From the NCBI RefSeq assembly GCF_001649575.2, contig NC_051449.1:22255579-22319578 (forward strand): a DNA stretch of 64,000 nt, in the 5' to 3' direction. A program made the translations under genes and the position numbers. Of this stretch, positions 63,201 through 64,000 are shown in pieces (positions within the stretch are counted from its first letter, which is position 1; every line of letters starts with the position of its first letter). The DNA comes from Kryptolebias marmoratus (Eukaryota; Chordata; Actinopteri; Cyprinodontiformes; Rivulidae). The notes beneath the pieces are model-generated. The model ran no database searches and had not been told where the DNA came from. It worked only from the letters and a program-made list of their open reading frames with translations.

Positions 63201-64000
63201 TGGAGTTCTAACTGGGCATAACCTGCTCAACCACCACAAAATGGTGATGGGACTCCATGACAGTGGATTATGTGATGCCTGTGGCATTGAATTAGAGACC
63301 TCTTTGCACTATTTAGGTTATTGTTTGGCCCTGAGCAGTCAAAGAGAAAGAATTCTGGGGGAACCCTACATGGATCCCAAGAAGCTTAGAACACTATGTG
63401 TTTCATGCCTTGTGTCCTTCATTCGAGGGACACGAAGGTTTAAATAAAAGCTCAATGTCTTTGGGGGAGAGCAATGGGCCCACCTATGAGGCCTCTGCTC
63501 ACATGAGTTTTTTACCCATTCCCTTTTACCAATACCAATATCACATATTAAGTATAATTATGCACATTACTTTACGTTCCTATAAATTCTGCTTTACGAC
63601 ATGTTTTTATCAAATATGATTGAGTGACAAACATTCAGATCAACTTCAGAAATAATCAGCCTTTGTGTGTTATTGTTCCTAATGAGAGTGTGTTTCATGC
63701 TCTGTTTTAATTCCTCAGATAAAAATGAGCGAGGAGTCTCTGACTGTCGACATGCAGAAGTTTGCTTACAATCCTAAAGAAATGCTTCTTCCTGGCTCCT
63801 GGTATTTACACAGGAATTTTAACTTCCTGAATTTATAATTGCAAATTTTAAAGCCATTCCTTGACATTTGCTAGTAATGGTTTTTTTTTCAAAGAGTGTG
63901 AGGGTATAAGTGTAAAACAATGGCCTTTGTCTGAGTGAAATCTGATGTTTGCCTTTTTGTTCTCTTTATTTGATCTGAAGGTGTGGAAGAAATGAGGTTA
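32897..64000 (+). CDS. hfm1: HFM1/MER3 meiotic DNA helicase (33 exons in window, 3' end outside)
   Basis: 33 exons join in one frame (3796 nt, 1265 codons), matching vertebrate HFM1 nearly end to end. Layout: divergent N-terminus (residues 1-290), Ski2-like superfamily 2 helicase core (about 300-760), Sec63/Brl-type domain (about 770-1110), a Cys/His cluster (about 1170-1190), and a C-terminal tail that continues past the window. Seen motifs: Walker A APTGSGKT (about 327-334), DEVH box (435-438), SAT (480-482), [14 protein letters not shown], and [10 protein letters not shown] (about 673-682). Family knowledge: HFM1/MER3 unwinds joint molecules in meiotic prophase and promotes crossovers, acting in the germ-cell nucleus; human variants are linked to ovarian insufficiency. 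All catalytic motifs are intact. Three introns appear to use GC donors. Human HFM1 is 1435 residues, so about 12 percent of the protein is outside the window. Confidence 0.95.
33050..33165 (+). CDS. hfm1: hfm1 exon 2
   Basis: Acceptor TTTAACAG ends 33049, donor A before GTATGA. Encodes [20 protein letters not shown] then [10 protein letters not shown], equivalent to the WFLPPAPLISEIPDTQE part of HFM1. Confidence 0.82.
33439..33751 (+). CDS. hfm1: hfm1 exon 3 (ends at a GC donor)
   Basis: Acceptor ATATTTTTAG. Encodes [20 protein letters not shown] and a Ser/Gly-rich stretch. The phase into exon 4 (phase 2) requires the end at AG before GCAAGT, a textbook GC donor. The nearby GT (33756) gives the wrong phase. 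Confidence 0.8.
34250..34581 (+). CDS. hfm1: hfm1 exon 4
   Basis: Acceptor CCCACATCAG. Encodes [20 protein letters not shown] and a long Pro/Ser-rich low-conservation stretch to HIQG. Donor CAAG before GTTCCG. An earlier donor (CAATCAG before GTTGCC, 34362) exists but gives the wrong phase for exon 5. Confidence 0.8.
34947..34988 (+). CDS. hfm1: hfm1 exon 5
   Basis: 42 nt: [13 protein letters not shown]. Acceptor TACATTTTAG, donor ATTC before GTATCC. Matches the GLGSLKAVTEIP segment of HFM1. Confidence 0.82.
35120..35190 (+). CDS. hfm1: hfm1 exon 6
   Basis: [20 protein letters not shown] then LDD. This is the Q-motif-like entry to the helicase core (human KFRSIFKEFPYFNYIQSKAF). Donor GATGAT before GTAAGC. 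Confidence 0.93.
35271..35403 (+). CDS. hfm1: hfm1 exon 7 (Walker A)
   Basis: [20 protein letters not shown]: helicase motif I, the ATP-binding loop. Acceptor TTTCTCTTTAG, donor TACA before GTAAGC. The following 3.7-kb intron is full of transposons. Confidence 0.96.
35621..35703 (+). mobile_element. Half-copy of the fold-back element
   Basis: GTTAAAAAGCAAAAACAACT and GAAGACGTTTCGCTTCTCAT match the left arm at 10712-10800, then stop abruptly at GCTTTCTC where the copy 1 retroposon-like repeat begins. Confidence 0.7.
35704..36597 (-). repeat. Retroposon-like repeat with membrane-ORF, copy 1 (truncated)
   Basis: Aligns by eye over most of its length with 43670-44895, without that copy's MITE. 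Shared: ACTAAACAACAAT, GATAATATGATGGAATGTTT, AGTCCATGAATCACGTCACA, and the ORF-coding part. Relative to the minus-strand reading it lacks the 5' end, including the ORF start, as expected for 5'-truncated retroposition. Confidence 0.6.
36307..36600 (-). pseudogene. Truncated copy of the repeat-borne membrane ORF
   Basis: Minus-strand frame with [20 protein letters not shown] (hydrophobic segment), [15 protein letters not shown] and a tail [17 protein letters not shown] ending at a stop. The corresponding start (MDLVSW... in copy 2) is missing, and upstream residues come from unrelated flanking DNA. Function unknown. Confidence 0.5.
36660..37150 (-). mobile_element. RTE-like LINE fragment (reverse transcriptase C-terminal part)
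   Basis: Minus-strand frame: [84 protein letters not shown] corresponds to the FADD catalytic box with D to E. Broken at MLRFS, where other sequence starts. Confidence 0.8.
37155..38556 (+). mobile_element. L2/Rex1-like LINE, 3' part with frameshift
   Basis: 37162-37490 encodes [20 protein letters not shown] and [20 protein letters not shown] (RT core with intact FADD), then [16 protein letters not shown]. After a frameshift near 37490 the ORF continues at 37433-37993 ([20 protein letters not shown] ... [19 protein letters not shown], stop). The 3' non-coding part runs through a gap (38071-38210) to a tail of GAATCTT repeats. 5' truncated, inside hfm1 intron 7. Confidence 0.85.
38071..38210. 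other. Assembly gap in LINE 3' region
   Basis: 140 N flanked by LINE 3' sequence. Confidence 0.99.
38560..38965 (-). repeat. Dispersed LINE-derived repeat, 3' region
   Basis: The first half (GAGTAAAGACAGCAGCAGAG, GTCCTCCAACAGTCTAAGCC) is the inverse of the 3' region seen at 51900-52040. The second half (GGCAGCAGCATTTTGGATCA, GACACCCAGATAATAAAGAC) is a common teleost repeat phrase. No intact ORF. Confidence 0.5.
39121..39272 (+). CDS. hfm1: hfm1 exon 8
   Basis: [20 protein letters not shown] then [20 protein letters not shown] and HIILTTP: motifs Ia, Ib and Ic. Acceptor GCTCTCACCAG, donor CCT before GTGTGT. Confidence 0.95.
39422..39499 (+). CDS. hfm1: hfm1 exon 9 (first half of DEVH box)
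   Basis: [20 protein letters not shown] then LFLIDE. The DE of the DExH box is the last codon pair; the VH is in exon 10. Donor GATGAG before GTGAGT. Confidence 0.95.
39840..40215 (-). repeat. Dispersed LINE-derived repeat, second copy
   Basis: GAAACCTCCAGCAGAACCAG, GAGCAAGTAAAGACAGCAGC and GGCCAATTTGCCC match the 38560 and 51900 segments (this one inverted relative to 51900). Non-coding in hfm1 intron 9. Confidence 0.5.
40216..40600 (+). mobile_element. Rex3-like LINE reverse-transcriptase fragment
   Basis: 40226-40564 contains [20 protein letters not shown] and [19 protein letters not shown] motifs with an intact FADD box, typical of Rex3/RTE elements of fish. Only about 110 residues remain. 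Confidence 0.8.
40601..41239. other. hfm1: hfm1 intron 9, middle part
   Basis: 40780-41000 (AGCACTGAACCCTGAGGAAC, GATTTAAACTATTTTAAAGC) looks like another common teleost dispersed repeat. The rest is unassigned. Confidence 0.35.
41240..41540 (+). repeat. Dispersed SINE-like fish repeat, copy 4, with (ATGG)n tail
   Basis: GGTTGCAGGTTTGCCGCTCA, GCATGTTCTCCCCATC, AACATGCATATTAGGTTTG, GAACTGTCCAGGGACAG. It runs straight into (ATGG)n, suggesting that this tail belongs to the element. Confidence 0.6.
41541..41627. repeat. (ATGG)n microsatellite, first block
   Basis: Perfect ATGG units, 87 bases. The MDGWMDGW and IHPSIHPS frames are artefacts of this repeat. Confidence 0.98.
41720..41813. repeat. 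(ATGG)n microsatellite, second block
   Basis: 94 bases of ATGG units, separated from the first block by about 90 unique bases and one N (41719). Confidence 0.98.
42206..42361 (+). CDS. hfm1: hfm1 exon 10 (second half of DEVH box, motif III)
   Basis: [20 protein letters not shown] ... [15 protein letters not shown]. Carries motif III (SAT). Acceptor TCTTTTCCAG, donor GAT before GTAAGT. Confidence 0.96.
42462..42662 (+). CDS. hfm1: hfm1 exon 11
   Basis: [44 protein letters not shown]. Start of RecA-like domain 2. Acceptor TTTTATCAG, donor GTG before GTGAGT. Followed by a 6.3-kb transposon-rich intron. Confidence 0.96.
42663..43110 (+). repeat. hfm1 intron 11 start; diffuse dispersed repeat
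   Basis: 42900-43110 shares TTTTAATGAAACTCTCAGTAAG, ATTGGATGTGCATTTACAGC and GACCTTAGCCAACACCATA-type phrases with 55260-55830, 57040-57620 and 59540-59740. Non-coding family. Confidence 0.45.
43115..43290 (+). mobile_element. RTE-like LINE, left half of an interrupted copy
   Basis: Reads [15 protein letters not shown] in broken frames, then [18 protein letters not shown]. Stops at GGTAGAAG; the expected continuation resumes at 45189 (GATGTTAGAGATGCAG). Confidence 0.65.
44319..44671. mobile_element. 353-bp MITE with 6-bp target duplication
   Basis: Ends TATGGCGTGATTATTGTGCC and, inverted, TATGGCATGATTATTGTGCC (one mismatch). Flanked by AATTCC at 44313-44318 and 44672-44677. The sister repeat at 36361-36400 has the uninterrupted site (CCAAATTCCAGG). 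G/C-rich interior with CG-rich runs and no ORF. A 6-bp duplication would suit IS3EU- or Dada-type transposons; this is inferred. Confidence 0.85.
44731..45102 (-). CDS. Unrecognised 123-residue ORF with one membrane segment, in a repeat
   Basis: Starts [20 protein letters not shown], has three Cys (27, 48, 85), an acidic stretch SVEDVEDLY, and a strongly hydrophobic segment at about residues 61-79 ([19 protein letters not shown]) followed by YRQ. The later part [13 protein letters not shown] is conserved in the truncated copy at 36307-36600, which then continues beyond the point where this one stops. The copy here is probably frame-damaged near its end. No function assigned. Confidence 0.45.
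   Translation of the reverse strand: MDLVSWSLNAIDQIFSTGRLTKGEPACPEKTFFAGYTLDSWGNWNPVCLSSLSVEDVEDLYIFGFLITGFLLFGLGSYLTYRQICLMGSAVINQTVWLQELNHKLDAILLQDRRLNCGSGTHE
45189..45370 (+). mobile_element. RTE-like LINE, right half of the interrupted copy
   Basis: Continues the LINE broken at 43290: GATGTTAGAGATGCAGTTGA, GAGGACATGAAGGTAGTTGG, CGCTGTGGAGACCCCTGAAA, then AAGAAAAAGAAGA, the usual 3' end. Confidence 0.7.
45371..46249. other. hfm1: hfm1 intron 11: nothing recognised
   Basis: A/T-rich intronic DNA without supportable features. Confidence 0.4.
46250..47384. mobile_element. TGTCA-ended element interrupted by a LINE
   Basis: Left end TGTCACGGTGCGTGGAGAG, right end CCAAAACCTGACA; AAATTTATTTATAAAAGC inside. 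Related in layout to 15420-15868 in the opposite direction. Split by a LINE insertion at 46447-47138. Confidence 0.5.
46447..47138 (-). mobile_element. 5'-truncated LINE with RNase H domain and 13-bp target duplication
   Basis: Flanked by ACATTATGAACCA at 46434-46446 and 47139-47151. Minus-strand frame: [24 protein letters not shown] (RNase H core; split here by a space), then [20 protein letters not shown] and [17 protein letters not shown] (C-terminal Cys/His module) to a stop at 46541-46543. The 3' tail on the minus strand is AAGAAGAAGAAG. RNase H placed after RT suggests an I-group LINE (I/Nimb-like). Confidence 0.85.
47385..48430. other. hfm1: hfm1 intron 11: nothing recognised
   Basis: A/T-rich; T-tracts near 48250-48280. 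No gene seen. Confidence 0.4.
48540..48584. repeat. Perfect 20-bp hairpin
   Basis: Arm 48540-48559 (ATTTCTCCTCGTGGGGACCA) is the exact inverse of 48565-48584, loop GGCTT. Part of the GTGGGGACC repeat. Confidence 0.95.
48673..48759. other. Assembly gap in tandem repeat
   Basis: 87 N. Both edges carry ACTGGTAATGGT, so a tandem array was probably collapsed. Confidence 0.99.
48952..49040 (+). CDS. hfm1: hfm1 exon 12
   Basis: [20 protein letters not shown] then [10 protein letters not shown]: motif IV region. Acceptor CCATTCTGTAG, donor AAAG before GTGTGA. Too short to appear as a long open frame. Confidence 0.93.
49153..49196 (+). CDS. hfm1: hfm1 exon 13
   Basis: 44 nt: [14 protein letters not shown]. 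Acceptor TGACTTTGCAG, donor AGAG before GTAAAA. Matches human LQKYAYSVRDSKLRD. Confidence 0.9.
49412..49513 (+). CDS. hfm1: hfm1 exon 14
   Basis: [20 protein letters not shown] then MGDLPVLF: motif IVa (YHHAG). Acceptor TTTTTTTTCAG, donor CTTT before GTGAGC. Confidence 0.95.
49575..49695. repeat. LINE-derived 3' fragment
   Basis: AATTCAGTTCAATTCAGTTT, TTATATAGCGCAAATTCACA, TCTCAGGGCACTGTATAATA: related to the inverse of the 3' end near 52080-52148 and to 39840-39960. Confidence 0.45.
49700..50680 (-). mobile_element. Decayed Tc1-like transposon, second copy
   Basis: Minus strand: [20 protein letters not shown] then GLSYKT (50505 downward), [20 protein letters not shown] (near 50310), and [11 protein letters not shown] (near 49870). 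Same family as 6343-7740. Ends not clear, many frameshifts. In hfm1 intron 14. Confidence 0.7.
50966..51111 (+). CDS. hfm1: hfm1 exon 15 (motifs V and VI; GC donor)
   Basis: [20 protein letters not shown] and [13 protein letters not shown]: motifs V and VI. Acceptor TACTGTCTCAG. The reading frame and the next exon ([12 protein letters not shown]) require the exon to end at CCTCAG, before GCAGGA. No GT donor is near. Confidence 0.94.
51276..51370 (+). CDS. hfm1: hfm1 exon 16
   Basis: [20 protein letters not shown] then [11 protein letters not shown]. Acceptor CCTGCTCTAG, donor AGCAG before GTAGGA. Confidence 0.94.
51475..51608 (+). CDS. hfm1: hfm1 exon 17 (winged-helix end of core)
   Basis: [38 protein letters not shown]. 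Acceptor TTCCCCAG, donor TATG before GTAAGA. Confidence 0.95.
51615..52150 (+). mobile_element. LINE fragment: RT C-terminus and 3' region
   Basis: 51491-51913 open frame: after the hfm1 exon it reads [60 protein letters not shown], ending [10 protein letters not shown]. This is the C-terminus of an L2/Rex1-like ORF2. The 3' region (TATAAAAAACTGAACTGAATTGA) follows. Retained intron 17 would fuse this to HFM1 in frame. Confidence 0.75.
52191..52238 (+). CDS. hfm1: hfm1 exon 18
   Basis: 48 nt: [15 protein letters not shown]. Acceptor TTCTTTTCAG, donor CTAG before GTGAGC. Confidence 0.9.
   Translation, partial: VSLLTWTDVALKPNC
52396..52476 (+). CDS. hfm1: hfm1 exon 19
   Basis: [20 protein letters not shown] then VNIKPT. 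Acceptor CCGACTGTAG, donor ACAG before GTACAG. Confidence 0.93.
52637..52728 (+). CDS. hfm1: hfm1 exon 20
   Basis: [20 protein letters not shown] then [10 protein letters not shown]: start of the Sec63/Brl-type domain. Acceptor CTTTGACAG, donor CTG before GTAGGC. Confidence 0.93.
53184..53850. mobile_element. GACTAG-family MITE, most complete copy
   Basis: Left GGTAGTATCTCACTGAGACT then GGCGACTAGCTGGAGAA. Right end inverted: GGTAGTATATCACTGGGCTA then GGAGACTAGTTGGCAATCC. About 670 bp, internal AAATGTTCTCTCAAAATAAA shared with other copies. Small ORFs are random. Confidence 0.7.
53900..54270 (+). mobile_element. Rex3-like LINE 3' fragment
   Basis: GGCCCTCAGACACAGAGATA, CATCCCCCGGGGGAAGCTTG, TGAGGTGGTTCGGGTATCTA, GGAGGAGACCGGGGCAGACC, GAGTCCTGCTGGGGAGAAGA and a final AAAAAGGATGGAT. 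Characteristic 3' coding remnant of Rex3; several stops. Confidence 0.7.
54307..54413 (+). CDS. hfm1: hfm1 exon 21
   Basis: [36 protein letters not shown]. Acceptor TTTATACAG, donor ATCAG before GTCAGA. Preceded in the intron by a MITE and a Rex3-like LINE fragment. Confidence 0.94.
54497..54544 (+). CDS. hfm1: hfm1 exon 22
   Basis: 48 nt: [16 protein letters not shown]. Acceptor ATTTTTTTAG, donor AACTG before GTAGGT. Confidence 0.92.
54632..54729 (+). CDS. hfm1: hfm1 exon 23
   Basis: [20 protein letters not shown] then [12 protein letters not shown]. Acceptor TTGTCTTGTAG, donor AAAT before GTATGA. Confidence 0.92.
54811..54945 (+). CDS. hfm1: hfm1 exon 24
   Basis: [45 protein letters not shown]. 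Acceptor GACCCCAACAG, donor ATAG before GTGAAT. Confidence 0.95.
55126..55211 (+). CDS. hfm1: hfm1 exon 25
   Basis: [20 protein letters not shown] then TNPRELEL: helix-hairpin-helix-like part of the domain. Acceptor GTGTTTCAG, donor CTG before GTCAGT. Confidence 0.94.
55260..55830 (+). repeat. Dispersed ATGAACCACTGGATGGATTT repeat
   Basis: Contains GCAAAATATCTCATGAACCA, ATGTGCATCTACAACTGTTA and ATTCAAGATGGCTGCCACAG, a common teleost interspersed repeat. Internally it seems duplicated (55380-55470 and 55590-55720). In hfm1 intron 25. Confidence 0.5.
55822..55975 (+). mobile_element. Tc1-like terminal fragment
   Basis: TAGTGCCTATAAAAAGTATG, TAAACATGGTCAGTAAGAAA and ACAACAAACTCTTCAATGTC parallel the outer element at 4131-4190 and 5368-5420. 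Only one end present. Confidence 0.5.
55976..56656. other. hfm1: hfm1 intron 25, right part: nothing recognised
   Basis: No supported feature. Confidence 0.4.
56657..56740 (+). CDS. hfm1: hfm1 exon 26
   Basis: [20 protein letters not shown] then KYSVTLEQ. Acceptor GTCCTACAG, donor GAGCAG before GTAAAT. Confidence 0.94.
57040..57620. repeat. Dispersed repeat copy with (TA)n
   Basis: Same family as 55260-55830: GAGAGTTTCATTAAAATCCT, TTTTGCTAACAGACAGACAA. Includes (TA)n at 57201-57255. Confidence 0.45.
57201..57255. repeat. (TA)n microsatellite
   Basis: About 55 bases of TA units. Confidence 0.97.
57870..58027 (+). CDS. hfm1: hfm1 exon 27
   Basis: [39 protein letters not shown]: immunoglobulin-like fold part of the Sec63 region. 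Acceptor GTTCTATAG, donor CTCAC before GTGAGA. Confidence 0.93.
58187..58290 (+). CDS. hfm1: hfm1 exon 28
   Basis: [20 protein letters not shown] then [10 protein letters not shown]. Acceptor TTTGTTTTTAG, donor TTTTG before GTAAGC. Confidence 0.93.
58291..59762. other. hfm1: hfm1 intron 28
   Basis: (GT)n at 58462-58485, then ATGAACCACTG repeat fragments (58490-58560 and 59540-59740). 58740-58960 is G/C-richer (CCACACCCCCGATTTACTAC) and may be an old repeat. No exon. Confidence 0.4.
59763..59948 (+). CDS. hfm1: hfm1 exon 29 (ends at a probable GC donor)
   Basis: [20 protein letters not shown], then a Gln/Thr-rich stretch to SSARQQ. Phase 1 is needed for exon 30, and the full length agrees with human HFM1 only if the exon ends at CAAG before GCAATA. 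A weaker GT alternative inside (GGGG before GTGAAA, near 59822) would drop about 40 residues. Confidence 0.85.
60280..60740 (+). repeat. TTTTAGCTA-rich array
   Basis: Degenerate repeats of TTTTAGC, TTTAGCTA, TTTTGCTAC over about 450 bases, ending 35 bases before hfm1 exon 30. The inverse motif makes up 61600-62100. Confidence 0.75.
60776..60841 (+). CDS. hfm1: hfm1 exon 30 (Cys/His cluster)
   Basis: [20 protein letters not shown] then C. The spacing CNHxC...CxHDCC matches the conserved cysteine cluster of HFM1 (probable zinc site). Acceptor GTTGTTTTCAG; a second AG six bases on would also keep frame. Donor TGTT before GTGAGT. Confidence 0.88.
60955..61079 (+). CDS. hfm1: hfm1 exon 31
   Basis: [40 protein letters not shown]. 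Acceptor TTCTCTCAAG, donor CTCAAG before GTAAAC. Matches human SSYLSDLRNRN...PPVKRLK. Confidence 0.92.
61600..62100 (-). repeat. TTTTAGCTA-rich array, inverted
   Basis: AAAATTAGCAAAAC, ACAGTAGCTGAAAGC and AATAGTTGCTAAAA-type repeats: the minus strand reads as the 60280-60740 motif. In hfm1 intron 31. Confidence 0.75.
62580..63460 (+). mobile_element. LINE fragment with RNase H-like part (Jockey/I-like), broken
   Basis: Broken + frames read [46 protein letters not shown] (RT thumb region), [13 protein letters not shown] and [12 protein letters not shown] (RNase H), then 63148-63447: [40 protein letters not shown] (Cys/His module). Large internal deletion between thumb and RNase H. Inside hfm1 intron 31. 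Confidence 0.75.
63719..63801 (+). CDS. hfm1: hfm1 exon 32
   Basis: [20 protein letters not shown] then EMLLPGS. Acceptor TAATTCCTCAG, donor TCCTG before GTATTT. Weakly conserved tail (human IQMNKSQSVDLKEFGFTPK). Confidence 0.85.
63981..64000 (+). CDS. hfm1: hfm1 exon 33, start only
   Basis: Acceptor TTGATCTGAAG, then W(C)GRNEV in the frame carried from exon 32. Cut by the window edge, so this call rests on the splice site and phase alone. Confidence 0.55.

Noticed and set aside
1..64000. tRNA, rRNA or CRISPR features
   Set aside because: No cloverleaf, rRNA segment or regularly spaced direct-repeat array seen by reading; a tRNAscan-SE or Infernal run would settle small RNAs.

Overview
The window is vertebrate nuclear DNA, most likely from a teleost fish. 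Evidence: long genes with many small exons and GT-AG introns, two recognisable vertebrate genes, and a dense load of fish-type repeats (several Tc1-like transposons, hAT elements and MITEs, Rex3-, L2/Rex1- and RTE-like LINE pieces, (ATGG)n and (CTAT)n tails). The species cannot be read from the sequence. Five runs of N (10880-11464, 20501-21362, 38071-38210, 41719, 48673-48759) all lie inside or next to repeats.

Layout. (1) 1-321 is the end of a Tc1-like element. 324-1140 may hold the last exon and poly(A) signal of an unidentified + strand gene. (2) 1957-19032, minus strand: znf644. Five coding exons (19032-16605, 13900-13310, 10641-10516, 2410-2308, 2152-1957) join in frame to 3444 nt, 1147 codons plus stop. 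It is a C2H2 zinc-finger nuclear protein of the ZNF644/WIZ group. Its introns hold nested Tc1-like elements, MITEs and a fold-back element. A CpG-rich block at 29884-30150 with a good minus-strand splice donor may be its 5' non-coding exon. (3) 19.0-32.9 kb is mostly transposon debris: a gapped Tc1-like element with ~200-bp inverted repeats, a TTF-finger hAT remnant, an L2-like LINE, and a hAT element with a clean 8-bp target duplication. (4) 32897-64000, + strand: hfm1 (MER3-type meiotic DNA helicase). I placed 33 coding exons by splice sites, phase and family resemblance. They give 3796 nt of continuous reading frame, and the gene runs off the right edge.

znf644 and hfm1 are divergent neighbours, as they are in other vertebrates. 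No joint function is implied: one is a chromatin-associated zinc-finger protein (the family works with G9a/GLP histone methyltransferases), the other is a meiotic crossover helicase.

Most notable observations: three hfm1 introns that appear to use GC rather than GT donors; a retroposon-like repeat (two copies) carrying an unfamiliar small ORF with one membrane segment; a 353-bp MITE whose insertion is proved by an empty site in the sister copy and shows a 6-bp duplication; and inverted TAGC-rich arrays flanking hfm1 exons 30-31.
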